Shown: positions 10,340 through 19,428 of the stretch, piece by piece | Position numbering within the stretch: position 1 is the stretch's first letter | Layout of the letters: every line of letters begins with the position of its first letter | Assembly (NCBI GenBank): GCA_937919915.1 | Contig: CALFOL010000804.1 | Span: forward strand, 1-32,042 | Source: an uncultured Planctomycetaceae bacterium | GTDB lineage: Bacteria; Planctomycetota; Planctomycetia; Planctomycetales; Planctomycetaceae | Reading direction: 5' to 3' | DNA: 32,042 bases | Notes under the pieces: generated by a model | What the model was told of the DNA's origin: nothing | Seen by the model: only the letters and a program-made list of their open reading frames with translations | The model's database searches: none | Translations under genes and position numbers: made by a program

Positions 10340-11602
10340 ATGAAAATGATGCTAACGCTTCCGTTGTTTTGCCTGATCGCCGTTCAGGCTATGGCTGCGG
10401 ACAAACTTGTGAAAGTCAAACGCATTGATGGCATTGTGTTCCGCAACGCGTTGGATGTCGCAAACACCCTGGAATACAAGTTGGAAACACTTCAGGACGG
10501 CCACCTACTGACGTTTTGCCGGGGAGGGCAGGGCGATGGCGTTTGTGTTCCTGTGCAACTCAAGCACATCGAATCACCGAATCGCAGACGGTGATCTGTA
10601 TCTGGCATCGGCGGACGTCTCTGCTGCCATGCAGGTTCAGATCTTTGGTGAAGGTGAACACGTGCGACTCAGTGCTTTGCCTGCTAACAATGCGGCGAAT
10701 GTTCCGTCCTACAACGCAGCCTGGGGCAAGGGACGTGGTTTTGGCGTTGGCGTACATTGCCGGATATTCCGCTGATGGATATGGACGGTAACGAAGTGCG
10801 GTTTTCGAAGTTTCTCGGCCGGAAATACATCCTCTACTGCTGGGCAAGCTGGTGATTCTGTCGCAACAACCTGCCCGTGTGGCAGAAAAAATTTGAGCAG
10901 CTGGGGGACGAAGGTTTCACTATCGTTGGGCTCGCCCTGGATGCGGAAGGTGTGCCGCCAGCCAAAAAATACTACGACCGCTTTGGTGTCACATTTCCCG
11001 CACTTGTCGACCCAGACTATGCAACGCAGTTCGGGGCTGTGCCGAAGACATTCTTCGTTGGGGAAGACGGCAAGGTGTTGGCATTGGAGAACTGGGAACA
11101 ACGTCTCGCAACTGTCGATTCCGCACAGCTGATCGGTTCTGAGACTGAAGCCAAGTGGAGCAAACCCAATCAAAGGCTGGATGCCGCGGAAATTCGGCGA
11201 TTGAGTCTGGCGTCTGCAGCGGTACCAGCAGACCTCGCGACTGCCACAGACCTCGGATCACGTTATTTGGCACTGGGGCTGAAGAACGAAGCCCGGAAAG
11301 TTCTGCAGCGCGCAGTTGATCTGCATGACGCCAAATCGGTGGCTCGCGCGAACGACGCTGTTGCCACGCTGCTGGGGCAGGCTTACTTTCAGTTGGCCCG
11401 CTGCAGTGACGACCGGGAGACGCTGGTGAGTCATGCCAGACTTTCGTTCTATTTGAATCCGTCTGTTGGATTCGGAAAGCAGATTGCTCGACTGATCGCA
11501 CCTGAAAAGTTTGACGATCGACCGCACGGCGACTTTGACAATCCATTCCGTGAAGCGACGTTGAAACAGCTACAGCGTGGGCGGGCTGAATGGCTGCGGT
11601 AA
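10340..11602 (+). pseudogene. Thioredoxin/TlpA-like protein gene with two apparent frameshifts and an in-frame TGA at the redox motif (pseudogene, or selenoprotein with sequence errors)
   Basis: Signal peptide MKMMLTLPLFCLIAVQAMA at 10340. The coding signal moves to the +1 frame near 10575 (RIADGDLYLASADVSAAMQVQIFGEGEHVRL), then returns to the original frame near 10752 (TLPDIPLMDMDGNEVRFSKFLGRKYILYCWASW-TGA-FCRNNLPVWQKKFEQLGDEGFTIVGLALDAEG). The frame then stays open to 11602. Confidence 0.65.
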
Positions 11603-11618
11603 ACGCGGAGGCTGGCTA

Positions 11619-12044
11619 CTAATTGTTCGGATCGAGGCCATGCGCCTGTCTGACTTCCGCGAGGGTCTCTTTCAAGGACTTTTGCGGAGCCAGGTTTCGC
11701 CGCCGCAGTTGACTCGCATAAACGCGCGAGGCCATTGCATCGCTGATTGCCAGTAATACCAGCCACAATGCCAACAGCAACAAGCCGATTACGTAGGTCG
11801 TTGCGAAAATCGGCGACTCCTCGAAGGCCTTCAGGTATCCGCAAAGACCAATCAACGCTCCTAGAGTGACCGCCAAAGTTGATGTCTGCAGCCTGCGAAA
11901 ATACTGGTGCTGATAAAAACGATGATCAGGCTCGGAAAGCTTCTCGTCCGCCAAATGCCCGCGATGTGAGCGAACATGAAAGCAAATCAGGCCGATTCCG
12001 ATTGTGGAGATCATTGCCCCAAAAAAAACTTCAGGCGTTGGCAT
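11619..12044 (-). CDS. Hypothetical membrane protein
   Basis: MPTPEVFFGAMISTIGIGLICFHVRSHRG, then hydrophobic segments TLAVTLGALIGLCGYL and YVIGLLLLALWLVLLAI. Longer start at 12221 is less plausible. Confidence 0.6.
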   Translation of the reverse strand: MPTPEVFFGAMISTIGIGLICFHVRSHRGHLADEKLSEPDHRFYQHQYFRRLQTSTLAVTLGALIGLCGYLKAFEESPIFATTYVIGLLLLALWLVLLAISDAMASRVYASQLRRRNLAPQKSLKETLAEVRQAHGLDPNN

Positions 12045-12683
12045 CAGAAGCCTCGCAGAATTCAAAGATCTGGAAAAGTCGCGGTGTTGGTCAGCAAATT
12101 TCGCGGGATCGCGTACGAACTCCCGTGTAGGACTACAGCAATAGTGTTGAGATAGAGAATAGATTAAGCAATCGTCGTACCCCGTCTTTTTGTTTTTCGA
12201 AAACACGGTCGTATAACCCAAGCAGCTAAAGCCAAATACTTTATGGAGATTGACTCGGGAACTGCGTTCGGTGGCAACCTTTCTTTGGTAGGTGTGATTC
12301 GCGACAACGCAGCAAAATGATGCGTCTAATACAATACAGTTGTCAAATTGATGTCACCTTATCCAGGTGATGGCACGTTTCTGGTGTAAGAATTGGAGTG
12401 TTATCTACGTCCTTAAAGTATTCAGGCAAAAACGGCTTGCTCCAGCGTTCTAAAGAAACTAGCCGCCGTTTGAAAAACTGACGAACGTTTTTGCAATCCC
12501 GGCGTCTTCATTTTACGTATTTACAACGTTGACCTTGTGTCTTTTGGTGCTGCAGGTGAATTTTTAGATTGTTTTGCGGAGTTGTTTTCCAGTCCAAGAC
12601 GGGCTTTTGGTGTTTCGGAAGTGTTTCGGCCAAGACGGTCGACAGGCGTCCGGCATGAGCTTTGCCTAAAGGTTTATGCAACA

Positions 12684-12700
12684 GCTGGCAGAATGCCAGT
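12684..12700 (+). promoter_or_regulatory. Short hairpin just upstream of the Shine-Dalgarno of the sigma factor gene
   Basis: CTGGCA-gaa-TGCCAG (plus a flanking G-T pair), followed by AAGGAGGT at 12708-12715 and ATG at 12720. Confidence 0.45.
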
Positions 12701-12719
12701 TTCAAAAAAGGAGGTCATT

Positions 12720-14384
12720 ATGCCCAGATACCGATCAATTCAGATTCAGGAACTTGCAGCTCAGCAGGTTCGATTCGCCCCTCAAAGCGTCCGGAACAAG
12801 CAAATTTTGCAGGCGGAGGCATTTCTGCTGTCAATCGACAGTGAAATGAAATACGTCTACGGAAACATCTGCCATGAAATTACGGGCTACCGGCCTGAGG
12901 CGGATGAGGATTCGAACGTTACGGGCGAAGACCTGGCTCACGACTTGCGTTGTTTCGTTGAAGACCTGTCAGACAGTCTGAACGTTTCGGCCGCAGATTT
13001 GGGCGAACCAGTCCTGACTGTGCAGGAGATCAGTGAGCAATTCAATGTGTCTGCGAAGACTGTTGATCGCTGGCGGGACCGTGGTTTGGCGAGTCGCCGG
13101 CTGAAAGTAGATGGCCGTAAGCGAGTGGTGATTCCAAAATCAACACTTGATCGTTTCGTCGCGGCGCACCAGAAGGAAATTGACCGCGGACGGACCTTTC
13201 GTCAAATGTCCGACTCTGAGCGTCAGCAAATTATCATTGATGCTCGCGCAATGGCGGCGACCGGGTTGGGTCTCACCGAAGTGAGTCGCCAGTTGGGACA
13301 AAAACTGGGGCGAGCGACGGAGACAGTTCGGTACACGCTTCGTGATTACGATAAGTCACATCCTGAAAACGCGATTTTTCCCAAGGTTGCTGGTCAGGTT
13401 TCCGTCGAGCACCAGTCTTTAATGTTTGACTTGCATGCTCAGGGGATCTCGATTGCCGACCTGGCTCGACGTTTCGGTCGCAGCAAGCCCGCAGTGCATG
13501 GGATTCTGGCTGAAGTTCGCATCAAGCGACTGAAGGCTGTTCCAATCGATTATATGGACAGCGATGAGTACCGTATGGAGGGTGCCGAGGGAATTATCTG
13601 CGGCACAGCACCCGATTATGACCCGCAGAAGGGGAGCCTGCGTGTCCCGTCAGGGCTGCCGGCTTATCTGGCTGAGCTGTATAAGGTCCCGCTGCTGAAT
13701 AAGGCTCAGGAGCAGTACTACTTCAGAAAGATGAACTTCCTGAAGTATCAGGCATCCGAACTTCAGAAAACGCTCGATGTTCGTCGGACGGCAGCACGTG
13801 TGGTTAAGAAGATGGAGTCGCTGCTGGAGGATGCGAATGGTGTCAAGAACATGCTGACTCGTTCGAATTTGCGGTTGGTCGTGTCTATTGCAAAACGCCA
13901 TATGAAGCCCGGAGTGAATTTCTTCGAGCTCGTGAGTGATGGAAATATGTCTTTGATTCGGGCGATCGAAAAGTTCGATTACGCCCGCGGAAACAAGTTC
14001 TCGACATATGCGTCATGGGCGATCATGAAGAACTTCGCTCGTTCCGTGCCGGCTGAGCACACTCGGCTGGACCGATTTCGGACTGGGTTCGATGAAATCT
14101 TCTATGATTCTGAAGATGGTCGTGGAAACGCGTTCGCCGAGGAGCTGGTCAATAATTCACAACGTAACGCATTGATGGAGATTCTCGAGGAGTTGAACGG
14201 CCGAGAACGAAAGGTGATTTCCTGCCGCTACGGTCTGGGCAAAGGTAGCGAACCGGAAACGCTTGAGCAAGTTGGGAATCGGCTGGGGGTTACGAAAGAG
14301 CGTGTTCGACAGATTGAGGTTCGGACGCTGGAGAAACTTCGACGCATCGCACAGCGCAAGCAGGTCGATATTCCGGGGATTTGA
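12720..14384 (+). CDS. Sigma-70 family RNA polymerase sigma factor with extra N-terminal helix-turn-helix modules
   Basis: Region 2 LTRSNLRLVVSIAKRHMKPGVNFFELVSDGNMSLIRAIEKFDYARGNKFSTYASWAIMKNFAR; region 4 LNGRERKVISCRYGL...LEQVGNRLGVTKERVRQIEVRTLEKLRR; N-terminal LTVQEISEQFNVSAKTVDRWRDRGL. Strong AAGGAGGT ribosome site. Confidence 0.93.
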   Translation: MPRYRSIQIQELAAQQVRFAPQSVRNKQILQAEAFLLSIDSEMKYVYGNICHEITGYRPEADEDSNVTGEDLAHDLRCFVEDLSDSLNVSAADLGEPVLTVQEISEQFNVSAKTVDRWRDRGLASRRLKVDGRKRVVIPKSTLDRFVAAHQKEIDRGRTFRQMSDSERQQIIIDARAMAATGLGLTEVSRQLGQKLGRATETVRYTLRDYDKSHPENAIFPKVAGQVSVEHQSLMFDLHAQGISIADLARRFGRSKPAVHGILAEVRIKRLKAVPIDYMDSDEYRMEGAEGIICGTAPDYDPQKGSLRVPSGLPAYLAELYKVPLLNKAQEQYYFRKMNFLKYQASELQKTLDVRRTAARVVKKMESLLEDANGVKNMLTRSNLRLVVSIAKRHMKPGVNFFELVSDGNMSLIRAIEKFDYARGNKFSTYASWAIMKNFARSVPAEHTRLDRFRTGFDEIFYDSEDGRGNAFAEELVNNSQRNALMEILEELNGRERKVISCRYGLGKGSEPETLEQVGNRLGVTKERVRQIEVRTLEKLRRIAQRKQVDIPGI

Positions 14385-14416
14385 GAATTCTCGCTTCTGA
14401 GTCTTGAGTCGATCTT

Positions 14417-14447
14417 GCGACCCGGCGTCCGTTTGACGCCGGGTCGC
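14417..14447 (+). terminator. Strong 13-bp hairpin downstream of the sigma factor gene
   Basis: GCGACCCGGCGTC-cgttt-GACGCCGGGTCGC is a perfect inverted repeat 32 bp after the stop; only a weak T-run follows. Confidence 0.7.
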
Positions 14448-14702
14448 TTCCGTGATCGGGGCTTCACGTTGCCAGGTCGTGGAAGTCAGTCCTGGTTTTT
14501 AGGAAATATTAGCTTTTCTCCGTCTGACTCGCCGTTTTGCTCGACTCGGTCACGCGGTGTGCCGACTACATGAGGATCAGAAAATCTGCGAATTGGTTGC
14601 CCTAATGCCTCGGGTTCGTGAAAAATGTTTCGACGAATGAAAGTCCCATGGTGGTTGAATTCTCCTAAATCGAGACTCCGCCGTTGGTTTCCGCGATCGG
14701 CC

Positions 14703-14730
14703 TTGCTTGGGCAATTCCGATTGCTATACT
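14703..14730 (+). promoter_or_regulatory. Candidate sigma70-type promoter of the tRNA-tuf operon
   Basis: TTGCTT (14703) - 16 bp - TATACT (14725-14730), 28 bp upstream of the first tRNA. Confidence 0.5.
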
Positions 14731-14735
14731 GCCCG

Positions 14736-14751
14736 GCTCGCTTCGGCGAGC
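14736..14751 (+). promoter_or_regulatory. UUCG-tetraloop hairpin in the tRNA operon leader
   Basis: GCTCGC-TTCG-GCGAGC perfect inverted repeat, about 6 nt after the candidate -10 box. Confidence 0.6.
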
Positions 14752-14758
14752 GGTTTGC

Positions 14759-14831
14759 GCTAGCGTAGCTCAATTGGTAGAGCACTGGTTTTGTAAACCA
14801 GATGTTGTGGGTTCAAGTCCCTCCGCTAGCT
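14759..14831 (+). tRNA. tRNA-Thr (anticodon TGT)
   Basis: Acceptor GCTAGCG/CGCTAGC; anticodon stem CTGGT-TTTGTAA-ACCAG; T-arm GTGGGTTCAAGTCCCTC region with GTTCAAGTC. Confidence 0.95.
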
Positions 14832-14898
14832 TCGTTGAACTTTAGTAGAACGAGGTGTGTCGAAGTACTCAATCTGCATCGTTGACGGAAAATTTTGG

Positions 14899-14981
14899 GG
14901 GGGTGTTCCAGAGCGGCCAAATGGGCCAGACTGTAAATCTGGTGGCGTACGCCTTCGCAGGTTCGAATCCTGCTGCCCCCA
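14899..14981 (+). tRNA. tRNA-Tyr (anticodon GTA)
   Basis: Acceptor GGGGGTG/TGCCCCC; anticodon CCAGA-CTGTAAA-TCTGG; long variable arm; T-arm GCAGG-TTCGAAT-CCTGC. Confidence 0.95.
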
Positions 14982-15021
14982 CTCTCGTGTTTCGTAAAGA
15001 TTTTTGCTGAGCGCGAGTGTC

Positions 15022-15092
15022 GCGGGCGTAGTTCAATGGTAGAACTCCAGCCTTCCAAGCTGGTCGTGTGGGTTCGATTCCCATCGCCCGCT
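15022..15092 (+). tRNA. tRNA-Gly (anticodon TCC)
   Basis: Acceptor GCGGGCG/CGCCCGC; anticodon CCAGC-CTTCCAA-GCTGG; TTCGATTC T-loop. Confidence 0.95.
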
Positions 15093-15114
15093 CTTCCGGG
15101 TCCGCTCGGACGAC

Positions 15115-15189
<75 letters not shown>

Positions 15190-15298
15190 GGGTGTTGGTG
15201 GCGTGAGGTGGTGCTCCGTGTGGGGTGCTGGATTTGTTTTTTGAACGTTTTGTCAATGGCACCGGTGAAGGGCTGTTGCTTCTGGCGTGGAGTTTGAG

Positions 15299-16495
15299 AT
15301 GGCAAAAGAGACATTCGCTCGTACAAAGCCTCATGTTAACGTGGGGACTATTGGTCACATTGACCATGGTAAGACAACTACAACTGCAGCGATTCTCGCT
15401 GTTCAGGCTGCTAAGGGTTTGGGCGTGGCAAAGAGCTACGCGGATATTGCCAAAGGTGGTACCGTTCGTGATGCCACGAAGACGGTGACGATTGCTGCGA
15501 GTCACGTTGAGTATGAGACTCCGAATCGTCACTACGCGCACATTGACTGTCCGGGTCACGCGGACTTTATTAAGAACATGATCACCGGTGCTGCCCAGAT
15601 GGACGGTGCTATTCTGGTGGTTGCGGCTGATAGTGGTCCAATGCCTCAGACGCGTGAACACATTCTGTTGGCTCGCCAGGTGGGTGTTCCTGCTCTGGTT
15701 GTGTTCATGAACAAGGTTGACCTTGTTGATGATGAGGATCTGCTTGAGCTGGTTGAGCTGGAGGTTCGTGACCTGCTGACGAAGTACGGCTTCCCTGGCG
15801 ATGATATTCCGCTTGTCAAGGGGAATGCGAAGGGTGCGCTGGATGCTCCTAATGATGAAAAGTTTAGTGCTTGCATTACTGAGTTGATGGAACAGCTGGA
15901 TGCTTATATTCCTGAGCCTGAGCGAGATTCTGCTAAACCATTCCTGATGGCAATCGAAGACGTCTTCTCAATTGAAGGTCGTGGTACGGTTGCGACTGGT
16001 CGTATTGAGCAGGGGGTTGTTAAGGTTGGTGAGAAGGTGCATTTGATTGGTCTTGCTGATACTGTTGAGACGACGTGCACTGGCGTTGAGATGTTCAAAA
16101 AACTGCTTGATCAGGGTCAGGCTGGTGACAATGTTGGGATTCTTCTTCGTGGCTTGAAGAAGGAGGATGTTCAGCGTGGTCAGGTTTTGGCAGCTCCTGG
16201 TTCCATCAAGCCTCATACGAAGTTTGAGGGCGAAGTTTATGTTCTGAGTAAAGAAGAGGGTGGTCGACACACGCCGTTCTTCTCGGGGTATCGTCCGCAG
16301 TTCTACTTTCGGACAACGGACGTGACTGGCACGACAGCGCTGCTTGGTGGCGCTGAGATGTGTATGCCAGGCGACAACGTTAAGGTTGAAGTGTCTCTTG
16401 GTAAGCCGATCGCAATTGTTGAAGGTGTTCGGTTCGCAATTCGTGAGGGTGGTCGAACTGTTGGTTCGGGTGTTGTTACGAAGATCCTGGAGTAG
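15299..16495 (+). CDS. tuf: Translation elongation factor Tu
   Basis: [67 protein letters not shown] at 15299 preferred over 15287. Confidence 0.98.
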   Translation: MAKETFARTKPHVNVGTIGHIDHGKTTTTAAILAVQAAKGLGVAKSYADIAKGGTVRDATKTVTIAASHVEYETPNRHYAHIDCPGHADFIKNMITGAAQMDGAILVVAADSGPMPQTREHILLARQVGVPALVVFMNKVDLVDDEDLLELVELEVRDLLTKYGFPGDDIPLVKGNAKGALDAPNDEKFSACITELMEQLDAYIPEPERDSAKPFLMAIEDVFSIEGRGTVATGRIEQGVVKVGEKVHLIGLADTVETTCTGVEMFKKLLDQGQAGDNVGILLRGLKKEDVQRGQVLAAPGSIKPHTKFEGEVYVLSKEEGGRHTPFFSGYRPQFYFRTTDVTGTTALLGGAEMCMPGDNVKVEVSLGKPIAIVEGVRFAIREGGRTVGSGVVTKILE

Positions 16496-16615
16496 TCTTT
16501 GATTTGCTGCTGTCGGGTTGTTGTGATTCGATGGGATCAGTGATGAAGTAAATTTGCTGCCTGTTTATCGCGTTGGTATGCAGGTGGCTTTTTGTTTTGG
16601 TTAAGGGGTGCTCCC

Positions 16616-16768
16616 GTGCGAGAATACGTTTGGTTGGAGTGTACTGAGACCGGTATGCGGAATTACCGGGTGATTAAGGAGACTCGCGGCACGGAGCGTC
16701 TTGAGTTGATGCGTTATTGTCCGAAGCTGCGAAAGCACACCTTGCACAAAGAGTCTCGGAAGAAGTAA
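16616..16768 (+). CDS. rpmG: 50S ribosomal protein L33 (bL33)
   Basis: GTG start; MREYVWLECTETGMRNYRVIKETRGTERLELMRYCPKLRKHTLHKESRKK; 50 aa, so below the ORF-track cutoff; expected position between tuf and secE. Confidence 0.93.
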   Translation: MREYVWLECTETGMRNYRVIKETRGTERLELMRYCPKLRKHTLHKESRKK

Positions 16769-16839
16769 CTCTGGTGGCTGTCCGGCGAGTGTTAAGGCAC
16801 TGCCAGTGGTTGTGTAGCATAGCTGGCTGCGGATATTGG

Positions 16840-16912
<73 letters not shown>

Positions 16913-16955
16913 TTTTGGTAATGGCCTTGGTGGTTCTTTTTTGAGAGTTGCGCGA

Positions 16956-17375
16956 ATGTCCAGTGGTGGGGTAGTTGCTGAGTTGTTTCGGATTGGCTTC
17001 TATAAGCCAACTCAGGGCAAGTTTGTTCGGCAGTTGACATTTGTTGCGCTTGCTGTGGTCTGTGCGTTCGCTGCGTTTAGTCTTTCCACCAATATTCTCG
17101 ACTCTGAGGCTCAGCCGGTTCGCGTTGGTGTTCCGTTTGGTCTCTGGCTGTTGTTGTGTTGGGTTGCGTTTCGTGTTGTCAATCTACCGCAGTTCGCTGA
17201 GTTCTTGATTTCCGTTGAGTCTGAGCTGGACAAGGTGGTTTGGCCGGGGCGTAAGCAGGTTATGCAGTCTACTGTCGTGGTTATTGTGACGATGTTGTTT
17301 TTGGGAGCTTTTCTGTTTGTGGTCGACTTCATGTGGAGGTGGCTGTTTACGTTGATTAGCTTTATTGAGTATTAG
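16956..17375 (+). CDS. secE: Preprotein translocase subunit SecE (extended, about three TM segments)
   Basis: Conserved C-terminal ESELDKVVWPGRKQVMQSTVVVIVTMLFLGAFLFVVDFMWRWLF; followed by nusG. The 16836 start overlaps the tRNA. Confidence 0.93.
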   Translation: MSSGGVVAELFRIGFYKPTQGKFVRQLTFVALAVVCAFAAFSLSTNILDSEAQPVRVGVPFGLWLLLCWVAFRVVNLPQFAEFLISVESELDKVVWPGRKQVMQSTVVVIVTMLFLGAFLFVVDFMWRWLFTLISFIEY

Positions 17376-17577
17376 TTTGCTTCGGCTCTTTGTTTGTTCG
17401 GCGATGTTCTGTCAGCGTCGTACGGCAAAGTCAGAGGTTTTATCGCCGATCTTTGTTAGTATCGCGAAACCGTGACTCCGGTGGAGTCGGTGGTTGAAAT
17501 TCGAGTCATCGGAGGTCAGGATACCCGGCTTCCAATTTTTGGGCCTGAGGTCCTGTCTTTGCGGTGGCGATGGATCA

Positions 17578-18144
17578 ATGTCTGGTGAATCTTCGGAGTC
17601 CAGTTCATCCACAGAAAAACTCTGGTATGTACTCAAGGTTCAGACGAATCGCGAGCGGACGATTCGCGATGCTCTGTTGAAGAAGATTAAGTTAGAGGGC
17701 CTTGAGGAGTTTTTTGGCGAGATCATGATCCCATCTGAGAAGGTGGTTGATACTCGAAGTGGTAAGGCTAAGGAGCAGGACCGGAAATTGTTCCCGGGAT
17801 ATATCATGATAAACATGGTTCTGAACGATGATACTTGGTATCTCGTGCGGGACACGAGTGGTGTCGGGGATTTCGCCGGTGCTGCTGGAAAGCCGATGGC
17901 AATGGAGCAGTTCGAGGTTGATCGAATGCTGGGTAAGGCTGAGGCTGATGCTGATTCGGCTCCGAAGGTGAAGATTGAATTCGCCCAGGGCGATGTGGTG
18001 AAGATTCGCGAGGGGACGTTTGAGGCGTTCGAAGGCACTGTTGAAGGTGTCGATGAGCATAATGGTAAGATTTCTGTGTTGATTGAAATCTTTGGTCGGT
18101 CGACTCCGGTGGAGTTGGATCATTGGCAGGTTGAGTCGGTTTAA
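17578..18144 (+). CDS. nusG: Transcription termination/antitermination protein NusG
   Basis: [56 protein letters not shown] motif [40 protein letters not shown]. Confidence 0.95.
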   Translation: MSGESSESSSSTEKLWYVLKVQTNRERTIRDALLKKIKLEGLEEFFGEIMIPSEKVVDTRSGKAKEQDRKLFPGYIMINMVLNDDTWYLVRDTSGVGDFAGAAGKPMAMEQFEVDRMLGKAEADADSAPKVKIEFAQGDVVKIREGTFEAFEGTVEGVDEHNGKISVLIEIFGRSTPVELDHWQVESV

Positions 18145-18173
18145 GTTTTTTTTGAAGTTTGGGACTGCTGGCT

Positions 18174-18599
18174 ATGGGCAAGCAACTGGTAATTCAGATT
18201 AAGGTGCAGGTGAAGGGTGGTCAGGCCACTCCTGCGCCTCCTGTTGGTACGGCTTTGGGTCCGCATGGCGTGAACATTGCGCAGTTCGTTCAGCAGTTTA
18301 ACGAACGAACGCGGGACATGATGGGGACTGTGATTCCTGTTGTGATCAGCGTTTATAACGATCGTACTTTTGAGTTTATTTTGAAGAGTCCTCCAGCAGC
18401 AGTGCTGCTGAAGAAAGCTGCTGGCATTGCTATGGGCTCCGGTAGTCCGCTAAAGACGAAGGTTGGGACGGTGACTCAGGCACAGCTTGAGGAAATTGCG
18501 ACACTGAAGTTTGCTGATATGAATGCTGGTTCTATCGCTAAGGCGGCTCGGGTGATTGCTGGTACAGCACGCAGTATGGGGCTTGAGGTGGTGGAGTAG
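18174..18599 (+). CDS. rplK: 50S ribosomal protein L11
   Basis: [56 protein letters not shown]-terminus. Confidence 0.97.
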   Translation: MGKQLVIQIKVQVKGGQATPAPPVGTALGPHGVNIAQFVQQFNERTRDMMGTVIPVVISVYNDRTFEFILKSPPAAVLLKKAAGIAMGSGSPLKTKVGTVTQAQLEEIATLKFADMNAGSIAKAARVIAGTARSMGLEVVE

Positions 18600-18655
18600 T
18601 TCGCTGCTGGCTGTTGGTGGTATTTTCTTTTTGTTTGAATGAATCGGGTGAAGTG

Positions 18656-19360
18656 ATGGCTCGTCGCTCAAAGCGAATGCAGGCTCTGCTGAAGAAGGCT
18701 GCTGGGTATAATGTTCTTGAGTTGGCTGCTGCCGTTGAGGCCCTCCAGTCATTGGAGAAGGGGCTTCCCAAGGGTGTTAAGGCGTGTGCGTTTGATCAGG
18801 CCGTCGAGGTTGCGCTTCGTCTTGGTGTTGATCCGAAGCAGGCAGATCAGATGGTTCGGGGTTCGATTGTTTTGCCGCACGGTATCGGAAAGACGCAGCG
18901 GGTCGTTGTGTTTGCCCAAGGAGATAACGTTGCTGTTGCTGAGGCCGCCGGGGCTGACGTTGTTGGTGGCAAAGAGCTCGCTGACCGCATCAAGGACGGC
19001 TGGCTTGAGTTTGATGTGGCGATTGCGGCGCCGGATATGATGGGCGTCGTGGGTCCGCTCGGTCGCGTTCTTGGTCCTCGAGGGATGATGCCTTCTCCTC
19101 GTGCGGGTACGGTGACAACTGATATTGCGACTGCCGTCAGGGAGTACCGCGCTGGTAAGGTTGAGTTTCGTGTTGACTCTAGTTCCAACGTGCATTGCGT
19201 GGTTGGTCGGATGTCGTTCACTCAGCAACAGTTGAGTGAAAATACACAGGCTTTGCTAAAACTTGTTCAGGGCCTTAGGCCGTCGACTTCGAAGGGTGTT
19301 TATCTGCGTGGCTTGAGTATCTCCGGGACGATGACTCCTGGTATCTCTGTTGCGGTTTAG
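18656..19360 (+). CDS. rplA: 50S ribosomal protein L1
   Basis: [15 protein letters not shown]...[23 protein letters not shown]...[22 protein letters not shown]. Confidence 0.97.
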   Translation: MARRSKRMQALLKKAAGYNVLELAAAVEALQSLEKGLPKGVKACAFDQAVEVALRLGVDPKQADQMVRGSIVLPHGIGKTQRVVVFAQGDNVAVAEAAGADVVGGKELADRIKDGWLEFDVAIAAPDMMGVVGPLGRVLGPRGMMPSPRAGTVTTDIATAVREYRAGKVEFRVDSSSNVHCVVGRMSFTQQQLSENTQALLKLVQGLRPSTSKGVYLRGLSISGTMTPGISVAV

Positions 19361-19428
19361 GTTGTCCGTTTGGCTGTCTCCACGCTGAGTTCTACTTGTC
19401 GTTGAAATTGGTTGAGGTCGAGGTTGAT

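Noticed and set aside
10592-10594. First TGA in the thioredoxin-like gene as another selenocysteine codon
   Set aside because: Frame 2 beyond it is not protein-like and hits another TGA near 10649; a frameshift into frame 0 explains the region better.
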